From Flagellimonas aurea (lineage in GTDB: Bacteria; Bacteroidota; Bacteroidia; Flavobacteriales; Flavobacteriaceae): a DNA stretch of 64,000 bases. Positions within the stretch are counted from its first letter, which is position 1. The number at the start of each line of letters is the position of its first letter. Below, piece after piece: positions 52,148 through 60,611 of this stretch. A program made the translations under genes and the position numbers. The stretch lies in NCBI RefSeq assembly GCF_017313785.1, contig NZ_JAFLNL010000002.1, forward strand, positions 1 through 64,000, in the 5' to 3' direction. Below the pieces are notes generated by a model. The model saw nothing but the letters and a program-made list of their open reading frames with translations. It was not told the origin of the DNA and did no database searches.

Positions 52148-52689
52148 TGGATAATTTTGAAAAACATATTAGGGACCATGCAGCCCAATTCAACGAGCGA
52201 AGGGCGGACAAGGACAAAATGTGGGCGAAGATTTCAGAAGAACTGAATCAAGAGCCATCCAAGGTTATCCCACTATGGAAAAGGCCTCTTTTTCGTGTGG
52301 CTGCCTCAGTGCTATTACTACTGGGTGTGGCTTCGTTTTTTGGACTGGCGGTCTTGAACAATAATGCCAACAAAACACAATATGCTTCCAAGGAACTGAT
52401 GGAAATAGACATGTATTACAAAGACCTGGTCTCCTACCAAGTGCAATTGGTAAGGAACAATCAGAATCTTTCAGAAGAGAACAAAGCGGAATTCCTATCC
52501 TTTATGGATGAACTTGATGCTGAATATGAAGTACTCAAAAAAGAGATGCAGAAAAACCTTGACAATGAGCAAGTGCTGGAAGCTATAGTAAGCAATTACA
52601 AAAAGCGCATTGAACTCATTGAGAATTTGTTGCACCAGATAAACGAATCTAAAAAATTGGATGAAGATGATTATGGATACACATTATAA
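52147..52689 (+). CDS. Membrane-bound anti-sigma-like protein
   Basis: A 180-residue protein with a short cytoplasmic N-terminus, one membrane helix at about residues 44-66 (RVAASVLLLLGVASFFGLAVL), and a periplasmic, helical, charged C-terminal half. It lacks the FecR and zinc-finger (ZAS, HxxxCxxC) motifs of common anti-sigma factors. Position directly behind the ECF gene, with overlapping stop and start codons, and the topology make an anti-sigma role the best inference. The following gene starts within its last 30 bases. Confidence 0.72.
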   Translation: MDNFEKHIRDHAAQFNERRADKDKMWAKISEELNQEPSKVIPLWKRPLFRVAASVLLLLGVASFFGLAVLNNNANKTQYASKELMEIDMYYKDLVSYQVQLVRNNQNLSEENKAEFLSFMDELDAEYEVLKKEMQKNLDNEQVLEAIVSNYKKRIELIENLLHQINESKKLDEDDYGYTL

Positions 52690-53758
52690 AACGATCCTAG
52701 GGATGGCATTTTTACTGATTTCAGTGAATTGTGCCATGGCACAGGAAAAGGTTCATAAAACCATTGAAAAAAGCTTCCCGTTCACGAATTCGGGAGAGTT
52801 TCAAATAGAAAATAAATATGGTAACGTAACACTTAAAGGTTGGGAACAGAACAAAGTTCAGGTAAACATTTCTGTTACCGTGAACCATCGTAAAAAAGAG
52901 AACGCCAAGGACATGTTGGGACGTATCAGCCCAAATATCAAGGCGAGCAACAGCTATATTTCCATTGTTTCTGAAATCTCCAATAAAAATACGGGGTGGT
53001 TGGCCGATATATTGAATCGTGCCAATCCCATTGACTTTGACCGCAGTCATGTTCAGATAGATTATGAGGTCTATCTTCCCAAAAAGGCAGGCCTTAGGAT
53101 TACCAATCGTTTTGGGGATGTGGTCATTGAAAACTGTACGGGTATACTAAATACCTTGATCGAGCATGGTGATTTATGGATCGGGGAGAATTTGAACAAG
53201 GCGGATATTATTTTGAAGTATGGTAAAATCCGAGCAAAGGATTTGAACTATGCAGACCTTGATTTGAAAATAGGGGAATTGAACATGGAAAATTCAAAAA
53301 ACCTACGATTAAAAAGTGATGGTTCGGAAGTCCATATCAATTCGGTCAATTCGTTGGAGGTGTATTCCAACAAGGACAATATTTCCATTAACGAAGCAGG
53401 ATCCCTGTTTGGTAACCTGGAATTCACCACGTTTAAAATAGAACGATTGGCAGGCGATATAGATGCTACAATGAAGATTACCGATTTTCAGGTGTACAAT
53501 ATTATAGATCCGTCGGCTGATATATCCATACAACAGGAATCCGCGGATATCACTTTGAATATTGACCATTTTCCTCATGACTTCACGGCAACCTTGGAAC
53601 AAGGTGTGGTCCGCTTGCCAAAATCATTTGAGAATGTAGGTTCCGAAATGTTGGACAAGGGCCGTAGGCTCCGAAAAATAGATGCCACTTATGGCAAGGA
53701 GAGAAAAGGAAAGATTTCCATACAAGGCGAAAAAGGAATTGTGACCATAAACGATTAA
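52673..53758 (+). CDS. DUF4097-like exported adhesin-type protein
   Basis: An exported protein of 361 residues; of three closely spaced ATGs (52661, 52667, 52673) the last gives MDTHYKTILGMAFLLIS and the best signal peptide, which ends at AMAQ. All overlap the previous gene. The mature part is a long repetitive beta-strand protein with alternating DxxxxxGxV-type turns (FGDVVIENCTG, GKIRAKDLNYADLDLKIGEL), as in DUF4097 and head-GIN beta-solenoid proteins. It probably sits in the periplasm or outer surface. Being in the ECF operon suggests it senses or counteracts the signal. No partner is known. Confidence 0.8.
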   Translation: MDTHYKTILGMAFLLISVNCAMAQEKVHKTIEKSFPFTNSGEFQIENKYGNVTLKGWEQNKVQVNISVTVNHRKKENAKDMLGRISPNIKASNSYISIVSEISNKNTGWLADILNRANPIDFDRSHVQIDYEVYLPKKAGLRITNRFGDVVIENCTGILNTLIEHGDLWIGENLNKADIILKYGKIRAKDLNYADLDLKIGELNMENSKNLRLKSDGSEVHINSVNSLEVYSNKDNISINEAGSLFGNLEFTTFKIERLAGDIDATMKITDFQVYNIIDPSADISIQQESADITLNIDHFPHDFTATLEQGVVRLPKSFENVGSEMLDKGRRLRKIDATYGKERKGKISIQGEKGIVTIND

Positions 53759-53821
53759 GAAATGCAACCTTTTAACAAATGCCTTGTCCTTAAAACAAAA
53801 TCAATCATAAATCCAATTAAA

Positions 53822-54487
53822 ATGAACAATCAAAAAACAACAACTTTATTACTCTTTTTGCTCATGTGCACTATGGGGTTCGCCCAGAACGATGATAACG
53901 AATACATCACCTTTAACGACCGTAAAAATGTGGTGCACGGGGTCTACCTGGGTTTATCTACCTACTTTGGTGAAATCGAGGGAGAGGATACTTACATCGG
54001 CGGACTAAAAGTGGCCTATGTGGCCAACAGACAGTTTGAAGTGGGTTTTATGGGCAATGTGCTTTATTCCCGACAGAATATCTTTAATCCAAGAACCAAT
54101 AACGACGATGATATTGTGGCCATATATGGAGGAATTCATTTGGAGCCCATATTGTTTGGCAAAAAAAGAGTAAGTCTTTCCTTTCCAGTGTTGATAGGCG
54201 GCGGCGGTGTAGGCTACGTGGATCATAATGCCGTGGTGAACGATGAGAACGTTGATCTTAACGATGACGATATAGACGCCGTATTTGTGCTTGAGCCAGG
54301 AATGAATGTATTGTTCAATATTTCCAGATTCGTGCAATTGGAGGCTGGTTTCCGATATAGAATGTCCAGCAAAATAGAATTGCCGCAAAGCCCAGTGGAC
54401 CGTCTCAATGGTTTTTCTGGTGGTATTGGGGTGAAATTAGGAGTGTTCAATATGGGGCGTAACCGCTACAAAAAGCAGTTGAACTAA
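53822..54487 (+). CDS. Outer-membrane beta-barrel-like protein in the ECF operon
   Basis: An exported protein of 221 residues starting at the ATG giving MNNQKTTTLLLFLLMCTMG, with signal peptide ending GFAQ; an ATG 20 codons earlier adds a non-signal tail. It has alternating beta-strands (HGVYLGLSTYFGEIEGE, GYVDHNAVV, VQLEAGFRYRMSSKIEL) and a Gly-rich C-terminal strand (FSGGIGVKLGVFNMG), typical of small outer-membrane barrels. It is the fourth gene of the ECF operon, 63 bases after the DUF4097-like gene. The stop codon overlaps the start of a 48-codon frame by one base. Confidence 0.78.
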   Translation: MNNQKTTTLLLFLLMCTMGFAQNDDNEYITFNDRKNVVHGVYLGLSTYFGEIEGEDTYIGGLKVAYVANRQFEVGFMGNVLYSRQNIFNPRTNNDDDIVAIYGGIHLEPILFGKKRVSLSFPVLIGGGGVGYVDHNAVVNDENVDLNDDDIDAVFVLEPGMNVLFNISRFVQLEAGFRYRMSSKIELPQSPVDRLNGFSGGIGVKLGVFNMGRNRYKKQLN

Positions 54488-54633
54488 TGGAAAATTACAG
54501 CAACCGTCTTCACCATCCGATAAAAACACTACGGGTCTACACAAAAAACGAGCAAGTATTCGCCCAATATGGAAATAGAGCATGGGCCGTTATTCCATTT
54601 CAATGGGTGCCTGTTCCACTTTTCAACCCTTAG
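54487..54633 (+). CDS. Possible 48-residue protein, coupled to the barrel gene
   Basis: A short frame that starts at the ATG inside TAATG at the end of the barrel gene, the same one-base overlap used between the sigma and anti-sigma genes. It reads MENYSNRLHHPIKTLR, then VYTKNEQVFAQYGNRAWAV and ends in VPVPLFNP, with no signal or membrane segment. It is rich in Tyr, Arg and Pro. It may be a real translationally coupled micro-protein or a decayed gene; no relatives are known to me. Confidence 0.4.
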   Translation: MENYSNRLHHPIKTLRVYTKNEQVFAQYGNRAWAVIPFQWVPVPLFNP

Positions 54634-54676
54634 CATTTCTTGCACACATTATTACATCAATCAAAAATCAAAACAA

Positions 54677-55396
54677 ATGAAAACACAAATCAGTTTTATA
54701 CTGCTTTCCGTACTGTTTATCTTTTCTTCCTGTGATTATGAGAAGATTTACGCCGAAGGCGAAGTGACCTCTATCAAATATGACATAAATGATTATAATG
54801 GACTTAGGGTTTCCGATGCATTCCATGTTTATGTACTTTTTTCCGAATCTGAAGAAGAAATCCGAATTGCGGCCAACAACAATCTGCACGAAAAAATTGT
54901 CGTCAAAAAAGACGGTGACGAATTGATTATCCGATTAAAAGATCGCACTTCGGTAAATGGTAAGGCTGTGATGAACGCATACATCACCACCAAAAACCTT
55001 TCCAAGTTCAATATTGATGGTGCGAGCAGGTTGATTTTGGAAAATCAATGGGAAGTACAGGATGGAAAGATTACAATCTCGGGGGCCTCTGATTTTAAGG
55101 GGGAATTGCTCGCTGATCGATTACAAATGAATCTCGAAGGAGCCTCTTCCGTTGATCTTTTTGGTAGTATCTCATCCTTGGAAGCGGAGATTTCAGGGAG
55201 CAGCGACCTGTTGGATTATGATCTTAATATTTCCAATCTGGACATAAACCTGTATGGGGCGAGCACGGCCTTTCTTTCTGTAAATGAAAGTATTTCCATA
55301 AAAGCTTCAGGTGCCAGTGTATTAAACTATAAGGGAGACGCGACGATACAGGAAAGTGAACTTTCTGGCTCCTCCAGTATTATAAAAAAGGATTGA
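54677..55396 (+). CDS. DUF2807 head-GIN lipoprotein
   Basis: A lipoprotein of 239 residues; the ATG giving MKTQISFILLSVLFIFSSC provides the signal and lipobox FSSC (the frame is open for 36 codons upstream, without export features). The body is the DUF2807 (head GIN) beta-solenoid with repeated SG/GAS turns: NIDGASRLIL, SGASDFKGEL, NLEGASSVDLFG, SGSSDLLDYD and SGASVLNYKGD. Such proteins occur in the Bacteroidota envelope and have no defined function. It ends the ECF operon and its stop lies close to the converging hisIE end. Confidence 0.88.
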   Translation: MKTQISFILLSVLFIFSSCDYEKIYAEGEVTSIKYDINDYNGLRVSDAFHVYVLFSESEEEIRIAANNNLHEKIVVKKDGDELIIRLKDRTSVNGKAVMNAYITTKNLSKFNIDGASRLILENQWEVQDGKITISGASDFKGELLADRLQMNLEGASSVDLFGSISSLEAEISGSSDLLDYDLNISNLDINLYGASTAFLSVNESISIKASGASVLNYKGDATIQESELSGSSSIIKKD

Positions 55397-55404
55397 ATAC
55401 CTCA

Positions 55405-55440
55405 TGTGGTCAATGTCTCTGCTCTAGAATATTGACCACA
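55405..55440. other. Inverted repeat over the end of hisIE
   Basis: TGTGGTCAAT and its exact complement (55431-55440) flank a 16-base loop, with an outer CCTCA/TGAGG pair. It overlaps the last codons of hisIE between two converging genes, so it may serve as a transcription end; no clear T-run is present. Confidence 0.35.
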
Positions 55441-56006
55441 GCATTGAGGTCAAAGTTCTTTGCCTTCAATAATATCAAATAATGGAACAGCAGGTCGGCA
55501 CTTTCGTTCAAGAAAAGATCATCGTTATCATCTTTGGCTTCGATGACTGTTTCCACAGCCTCCTCACCTACTTTTTGGGCAACTTTGTTGATGCCCTTTC
55601 GGAACAGGGAAGCCACATAACTATCAGCATTCTCTTGGTCGTTCTTTCTGGATTCAATGATGTTTTCCAAGGTGGATAAAAAACCATATCCTTGAACATT
55701 TTCCTCGGCCCAGCACGTATCGGTTCCCTTGTGACAGGTTGGTCCAACGGGGTTTACTTTCACCAAAAGCGTATCATTGTCGCAATCCACTTGCATATCC
55801 ACAAGATTTAAAAAATTGCCACTTTCCTCACCTTTGGTCCATAACCGCTGCTTGGAACGGCTGAAAAAAGTGACTTTTTGATTTTTTTTGGTTTTTTCAA
55901 ACGCTTCTTGGTTCATATAGCCCAACATCAACACATTTTTGGTGGTTGCATCTTGAATTATAGCTGGTACAAGTCCGTCTGAATTTTTATTGAAGTCTAT
56001 TTGCAT
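55410..56006 (-). CDS. hisIE: Phosphoribosyl-AMP cyclohydrolase / phosphoribosyl-ATP pyrophosphatase
   Basis: A bifunctional enzyme of 198 residues for steps 2 and 3 of histidine synthesis. The N-terminal HisI domain carries the zinc site: DMQVDCDNDTLLVKVN and GPTCHKGTDTCWAE, with the RLWTKGEESGNF loop. The C-terminal HisE domain from about 110 includes ADSYVASLFRKGINKVAQKV and GEEAVETVIEAKDDND with the acidic pyrophosphohydrolase residues. It is the last gene of the his operon, 2 bases behind hisF. It is cytoplasmic. Confidence 0.96.
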   Translation of the reverse strand: MQIDFNKNSDGLVPAIIQDATTKNVLMLGYMNQEAFEKTKKNQKVTFFSRSKQRLWTKGEESGNFLNLVDMQVDCDNDTLLVKVNPVGPTCHKGTDTCWAEENVQGYGFLSTLENIIESRKNDQENADSYVASLFRKGINKVAQKVGEEAVETVIEAKDDNDDLFLNESADLLFHYLILLKAKNFDLNAVVNILEQRH

Positions 56007-56008
56007 TG

Positions 56009-56764
56009 TTATATTCTTACAGGAATTCCTTCTTCCTTTAATTCTTGTTTAAGTGTGTTTATTTCAATTTCCTTAAAGTGAAAAACACTGGCAGCCAAGG
56101 CCGCATCAGCTTTTCCATCTTTAAATGTATCGGTAAAATGAGAAATATTTCCCGCCCCACCTGAGGCAATCACTGGAATGTTCACCAGGGCGGACAATTT
56201 TGCTAAAGCTTTATTGGCAAAACCATTTTTGGTGCCATCATGGTCCATCGAGGTAAATAAAATCTCACCTGCTCCGCGTTCTTCCACTTCCTTTGCCCAA
56301 TCAAAAAGATCCAGTTCCGTAGGTACCTTCCCTCCTACCAAATGGACTTTCCATTTTCCGTCTAGCTGTTTGGCATCAATAGCAACCACAATACATTGCG
56401 AACCGAATTTGGCCACCAATTCATTGATCAATTCAGGTCTTTTCACCGCTGATGAGTTAATGGAAACCTTATCGGCCCCGTTTTTGAGGAGAATATCCAC
56501 ATCTTCCACGGAAGAAATTCCTCCGCCAACGGTAAAAGGTATGTTGATGGTCTCAGCCACGTGATATACCAATTCCGCCAAGGTCTTCCGTTTTTCCTCC
56601 GTAGCCGAGATATCCAGGAAAACCAATTCATCCGCTCCTTCTTTGGCATAAATGGACGCGAGTTCCACAGGGTCTCCTGCATCACGTAGATCAACAAAGT
56701 TGACTCCTTTCACGGTGCGTCCGTTTTTAATATCGAGACAGGGTATGATTCTTTTTGTAAGCAT
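56009..56764 (-). CDS. hisF: Imidazole glycerol phosphate synthase cyclase subunit
   Basis: The 251-residue TIM-barrel subunit that condenses PRFAR with ammonia from HisH to form imidazole glycerol phosphate and AICAR. The two catalytic aspartates are in [11 protein letters not shown] (near residue 11) and in CIVVAIDAK (near 130). Phosphate-binding loops TVGGGISS and ASGGAGN are intact. It follows the inserted SMR gene by 37 bases and precedes hisIE. Confidence 0.97.
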   Translation of the reverse strand: MLTKRIIPCLDIKNGRTVKGVNFVDLRDAGDPVELASIYAKEGADELVFLDISATEEKRKTLAELVYHVAETINIPFTVGGGISSVEDVDILLKNGADKVSINSSAVKRPELINELVAKFGSQCIVVAIDAKQLDGKWKVHLVGGKVPTELDLFDWAKEVEERGAGEILFTSMDHDGTKNGFANKALAKLSALVNIPVIASGGAGNISHFTDTFKDGKADAALAASVFHFKEIEINTLKQELKEEGIPVRI

Positions 56765-56801
56765 TTATTCTTCTTTGGCAGCACTTTTTATTAGTACTTT
56801 A

Positions 56802-57128
56802 TTAATGTGAGACTACCTTCAAACCAACAATTGAAGCAATCAATGTTGTTATGAAAAATAATCTCCAAAACGTTGCGGGTTCCTTAAAAACAAAAATTCC
56901 AAACAGGACCGTCCCCACGGCACCGATACCGGTCCAAACCGCATATGCTGTACCTATCGGCAATTCTTGTGTTGCTTTGACCAACAAAAACATGCTGATT
57001 GTAAGGCAAACTACAAATCCTATGTACCAATACGTCATTTCCGTTCCCGTTGTTTCCTTGGCCTTTCCAAGACAGGCTGCAAATGCAATTTCAAAGAGTC
57101 CTGCAATTATCAATAGTATCCAGTTCAT
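56802..57128 (-). CDS. SMR family small multidrug/guanidinium exporter
   Basis: A 108-residue inner-membrane protein with four helices. The start is the ATG giving MNWILLIIAGLFEIAFA; a longer reading adds 12 soluble residues and would run into the preceding gene. Glu13 in AGLFEIAF is the essential proton/substrate residue of SMR transporters. The AGLFE form is closer to SugE/Gdx guanidinium exporters than to EmrE, but the subtype is an inference. It lies between DinB and hisF inside the histidine operon, with 16 bases to DinB. Confidence 0.88.
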   Translation of the reverse strand: MNWILLIIAGLFEIAFAACLGKAKETTGTEMTYWYIGFVVCLTISMFLLVKATQELPIGTAYAVWTGIGAVGTVLFGIFVFKEPATFWRLFFITTLIASIVGLKVVSH

Positions 57129-57144
57129 AGGTTGTATTGTAATG

Positions 57145-57663
57145 CTAGCTTTCGTTTTTTGCATTCAGGTTGATCCCACCATAAAACCCAAGGTCCCTGT
57201 TTTCTAAAATTTTTGTCCAAAGTGCTATTTGGCCCGTGTGGTAGGACAAATGCTCGGTAACATGGATAATGTTGCCCACACCTGAAAAATTGAAGCCCTG
57301 CACGTTTCGTTTCCGCAACAATTCATTGAGCGGGGCATCATAAAATGCCCTTTTGGCATCGGAAATGGTGTCTTCAAGCTTTTTGATGAGCTCTGCTTTG
57401 GTAAAACCTGAATCGGTGGAAAACTCCTCATCCCGCTTACGCTCATCTTCCAAATTTTGGATGGAAGCTATCCCGTATTGGGTAATGTTTCCGCATAAAT
57501 GAAGGATGAGATTGGCGATACTATTGCTCGATTCATTGGGTTTTTCCCATACCTGTTCTTCCGATAACTGATCTAAACAAATTTTGATCATCCGCAGGCT
57601 TTCGTTCATACGGTACCCTGCGTTCCATACCAATTCTTCTTGGAGTTCTCTTTCTTTATCCAT
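57145..57663 (-). CDS. DinB-like metal-binding protein
   Basis: A 172-residue four-helix-bundle protein of the DinB/YfiT superfamily. The metal-binding His residues are visible in [13 protein letters not shown] and in [20 protein letters not shown] sequence ([11 protein letters not shown]). ATG at 57663 is taken as start (a TTG two codons earlier also exists); it overlaps the end of hisA by 8 bases. Family members include thiol-dependent (mycothiol/bacillithiol) transferases. Role in the his operon is unclear; it is a passenger gene. Confidence 0.85.
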   Translation of the reverse strand: MDKERELQEELVWNAGYRMNESLRMIKICLDQLSEEQVWEKPNESSNSIANLILHLCGNITQYGIASIQNLEDERKRDEEFSTDSGFTKAELIKKLEDTISDAKRAFYDAPLNELLRKRNVQGFNFSGVGNIIHVTEHLSYHTGQIALWTKILENRDLGFYGGINLNAKNES

Positions 57664-58387
57664 TTTCAAGAATATAATGTTCCAATTGCTTTAAACTGAT
57701 CTTGCCTTCATAAATGGCTTTTCCAATGATTGTACCTTCACAACCAAGTTTAGCAAGTCTGGGGAGTTCGTCAAAAGTGGAAATACCACCACTGGCAATT
57801 AAATTTAAGCCTTTTTTGGTTTGGGCCAACATTTTTTGATACAAGTCGAATGCAGGCCCTTGCAGCATGCCATCCTTGCTTATATCCGTACAAATCACAT
57901 ATTCGATACCTTCGGATTGATACTGCTGCACAAATGGAATCAGCTCCAAATCCGATTCTTCTTGCCAGCCCGAAACCGCCACTTTCTCGTTGTTGGCATC
58001 GGCACCTAGAATGATTTTTCTAGCCCCGTAGGTCGACAACCAGCTCAAAAAAGTTTCCCTGTCTTTAACAGCAATACTTCCGCCCGTAATTTGATGTGCT
58101 CCGCTTTGAAAAGCAACATGCAGGTCATCACCCGATTTTAATCCACCGCCAAAGTCAATTTGCAAACTGGTTTTTAAGGCAATGGTCTCCAACACTTTGT
58201 AGTTGACAATATGTTGGGATTTAGCCCCGTCCAAATCAACCAAATGTAGGTACTGGATACCGTGTGCCTCAAACTCCTTGGCCACTTCCAACGGATTTTC
58301 ATTATAGACTTTTTTGGTGCTATAATCACCTTTTGATAGACGAACACATTTTCCATCGATAATGTCTATGGCTGGAATCAATCTCAT
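57656..58387 (-). CDS. hisA: ProFAR isomerase
   Basis: A 243-residue TIM-barrel enzyme that converts ProFAR to PRFAR. The catalytic Asp pair lies in [17 protein letters not shown] (near residue 8) and in [12 protein letters not shown] (near 130), and phosphate loops DFGGGLKSG and ASGGIST are present. The internal [14 protein letters not shown] segment ([12 protein letters not shown]) is standard. It is followed by the overlapping DinB-like gene and preceded by a GNAT gene at a gap of 3 bases. Confidence 0.97.
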   Translation of the reverse strand: MRLIPAIDIIDGKCVRLSKGDYSTKKVYNENPLEVAKEFEAHGIQYLHLVDLDGAKSQHIVNYKVLETIALKTSLQIDFGGGLKSGDDLHVAFQSGAHQITGGSIAVKDRETFLSWLSTYGARKIILGADANNEKVAVSGWQEESDLELIPFVQQYQSEGIEYVICTDISKDGMLQGPAFDLYQKMLAQTKKGLNLIASGGISTFDELPRLAKLGCEGTIIGKAIYEGKISLKQLEHYILENG

Positions 58388-58390
58388 TTT

Positions 58391-58807
58391 CTAGTCATAT
58401 TTTACTCGTTCTATGGACATCCACATTTTTGAATCCCCAACTTTTTTAAAGCCCAGGTTTTCATAAAAACTATGGGCGTCCAATGTTTTTAGTGCTACTG
58501 TGTTGACTTTCTTCACATCAGGTTGGTCCAAAATATATTGCACCAATTTTTTTCCAAGTCCTTTGCCCTTGTTGGGATCAAAGACAACTACATCCATAAT
58601 GTAGGCAAACACCAAACCGTCTGTCATCATTCTGGCGTAAGCAACCTGCTCACCGTTCTTATTGAACATTCCAAAGCAGATACTTTTTTCAATGGTCATC
58701 AAGGTTTCCTCCCAGGTTCTTTCCTTTCCCCAGTATGTCGAGGTTACCTCTTTATGAATTCTTGGGATATCCAGTTTCTCTTTGTCCGTCAAAATATGGA
58801 ACTCCAT
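58391..58807 (-). CDS. GNAT N-acetyltransferase
   Basis: A 138-residue GCN5-related acetyltransferase. The acetyl-CoA-binding motif A is VVFDPNKGKGLGKKLVQYIL (about residues 80-100, Q/RxxGxG/A form KGKGLGKK), preceded by the strand AYIMDVVVF, and the C-terminal end AHSFYENLGFKKVGDSKMW fits motif B. The acceptor substrate is unknown. It lies one base after hisH and three before hisA, so it is fully inside the his operon. Confidence 0.9.
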   Translation of the reverse strand: MEFHILTDKEKLDIPRIHKEVTSTYWGKERTWEETLMTIEKSICFGMFNKNGEQVAYARMMTDGLVFAYIMDVVVFDPNKGKGLGKKLVQYILDQPDVKKVNTVALKTLDAHSFYENLGFKKVGDSKMWMSIERVKYD

Positions 58808-58808
58808 A

Positions 58809-59393
58809 TCAGGTAATATTTAGAAAATTTTTTAATATTTCACTACCTACATCGCTGCTTTTTTCAGGGTGGAACTGTACCCCATAAAAGTTTTCTTTCT
58901 GCAGAGCCGCACTATATTCTACATCGTACTCGGATTTGGCAATAGTTTCCGAGCCAATCGGAGCATAAAAACTATGCACCAAATAGATATAGGCTTTCTC
59001 AGGAATATTTTTGAACAGCTCACTTTTTAAATCCGAAATCTGGTTCCATCCAATTTGAGGGACTTTGACCTTATTGGAAAATTTAACCACATCCAAATCA
59101 AAAATGCCCAAGCCTTCCGTGTTACCTTCTTCTGATGAGTGGCACATGAGCTGCATGCCCAAACAGATGCCCAAAACAGGTTGTTTTAAGGTAGGAATTA
59201 CCTTGTCCAATCCTGTAGCTTTTAATTTGGCCATAGCGGAACTGGCTTCTCCCACTCCAGGAAAAATCACTTTATCGGCATTTCGGATTTCTTCTGCATC
59301 ATGGCTCAAAACAGCTTCATATCCTAGCCGTTTTATCGCAAATATGATACTTTGAATATTACCTGCTCCGTAATCGATTATTACAATCTTCAT
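58809..59393 (-). CDS. hisH: Imidazole glycerol phosphate synthase glutamine amidotransferase subunit
   Basis: The 194-residue glutaminase subunit that supplies ammonia to HisF. The class I glutaminase triad is present: Cys in LGICLGMQLM (about 80), His and Glu in VQFHPEKSSDVG (about 176-178). The oxyanion-region sequence PGVGEASSAM is normal. It starts 82 bases after hisB, and that space contains a palindromic repeat; a GNAT gene follows with one base between. Confidence 0.97.
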   Translation of the reverse strand: MKIVIIDYGAGNIQSIIFAIKRLGYEAVLSHDAEEIRNADKVIFPGVGEASSAMAKLKATGLDKVIPTLKQPVLGICLGMQLMCHSSEEGNTEGLGIFDLDVVKFSNKVKVPQIGWNQISDLKSELFKNIPEKAYIYLVHSFYAPIGSETIAKSEYDVEYSAALQKENFYGVQFHPEKSSDVGSEILKNFLNIT

Positions 59394-59409
59394 TTATTCT
59401 TTAATCTTT

Positions 59410-59470
59410 TGTCATTTCGAGCAAAGCGAGAAATCTAGATTTCTCAGTCGCAAGCTCCTTCGAAATGACA
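59410..59470. repeat. Dispersed palindromic repeat, copy 3, inside the his operon
   Basis: An outer pair TGTCATTTCGA (59410-59420) and its exact complement (59460-59470) enclose an 18-base perfect palindrome GAGAAATCTAGATTTCTC (59428-59445). The ends resemble copies 1 and 2 at 4.1 and 5.5 kb. It lies between hisB and hisH and would form a large RNA hairpin in the operon transcript. Confidence 0.75.
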
Positions 59471-59474
59471 GTTT

Positions 59475-60611
59475 TTATAGCATACCCTTGGTAGAGGGCA
59501 GCACCATTTTTTCAGCATCCCGTTTTACCGCCATTTTAATGGACTTGGCAAAAGCTTTGAATATGGCCTCGATTTTATGGTGTTCGTTGGTTCCTTCGGC
59601 CTTGATGTTCAAATTGGCTTTGGCGCCATCGGTAAACGATTTAAAAAAGTGCATGAACATTTCAGTTGGCATATCGCCCACTTTTTCACGTTTGAATTCG
59701 GTGTCCCAGACCAACCAATTCCGTCCGCCAAAATCAATGGCAACTTGTGCAAGGCAATCGTCCATGGGCAACGCAAAACCATAGCGTTCAATGCCCAATT
59801 TGTTGCCCAAAGCTTTGGAAAACAGCTCACCCAAGGCAATCGCGGTATCCTCAATGGTATGGTGTTCGTCCACTTCCAGGTCTCCATCCACTTTGATTTC
59901 CAAATCCATTTGTCCGTGCCTAGCTAGCTGGTCCAACATATGGTCAAAAAACGCCAGACCTGTATTGATGTCACTTTTTCCTGTGCCGTCAAGGTTGATT
60001 TTGATATAGATTTCGGTCTCGTTGGTTTTTCGGGTTATTTCCGCAACACGATTCTCCAATTTTAAGAATTCATAAATTTTCTCCCAATCGTTGCTTTCCA
60101 AAGCGATGTACTCATCCAATTCTTCACGTTTTACTGTGATTTCCCCTGTTCCCAAATGTGTTTCATCATTGATAAAGATTCCTTTGGCTCCCAGATTTTT
60201 GGCCAATTCAACATCTGTCAAGCGGTCACCGATCACAAATGAATTGGCTAAATCATAGTCATCGGAAAAATAGGAGGTCAACATACCCGTACCTGGTTTT
60301 CGGGTATTGGCGTTGTCTTTTGGAAAGGTTCTGTCAATAAAAACATTATCGAAAATCACACCTTCGTTCTCAAAAGCTTTGATGATGAAATTATGCACGG
60401 GCCAAAACGTAGCTTCAGGAAAAATATCGGTACCAAGGCCATCTTGATTGGTGATCATGACCAGTTCATAGTCCAACTCTTTGGCTATTTTACCTAAATA
60501 AGTGAATACCTTGGGGTAAAAAACCATCTTTTCAAAAGCATCTATCTGCTCATCCACAGTTTCCTTGATGATGGTTCCATCACGATCAATAAACAATACT
60601 TTTTTGCCCAT
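59475..60611 (-). CDS. hisB: Bifunctional histidinol phosphatase / imidazoleglycerol-phosphate dehydratase
   Basis: A 378-residue fusion. The N-terminal HAD-type phosphatase (about 1-165) has the nucleophile motif FIDRDGTII and later [17 protein letters not shown], catalysing histidinol-phosphate dephosphorylation. The C-terminal dehydratase (about 185-378) carries the manganese-site motifs [14 protein letters not shown] and [14 protein letters not shown]. It covers steps 6 and 8 of the pathway. Its start overlaps the hisC stop by one base (TAATG). Confidence 0.97.
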   Translation of the reverse strand: MGKKVLFIDRDGTIIKETVDEQIDAFEKMVFYPKVFTYLGKIAKELDYELVMITNQDGLGTDIFPEATFWPVHNFIIKAFENEGVIFDNVFIDRTFPKDNANTRKPGTGMLTSYFSDDYDLANSFVIGDRLTDVELAKNLGAKGIFINDETHLGTGEITVKREELDEYIALESNDWEKIYEFLKLENRVAEITRKTNETEIYIKINLDGTGKSDINTGLAFFDHMLDQLARHGQMDLEIKVDGDLEVDEHHTIEDTAIALGELFSKALGNKLGIERYGFALPMDDCLAQVAIDFGGRNWLVWDTEFKREKVGDMPTEMFMHFFKSFTDGAKANLNIKAEGTNEHHKIEAIFKAFAKSIKMAVKRDAEKMVLPSTKGML

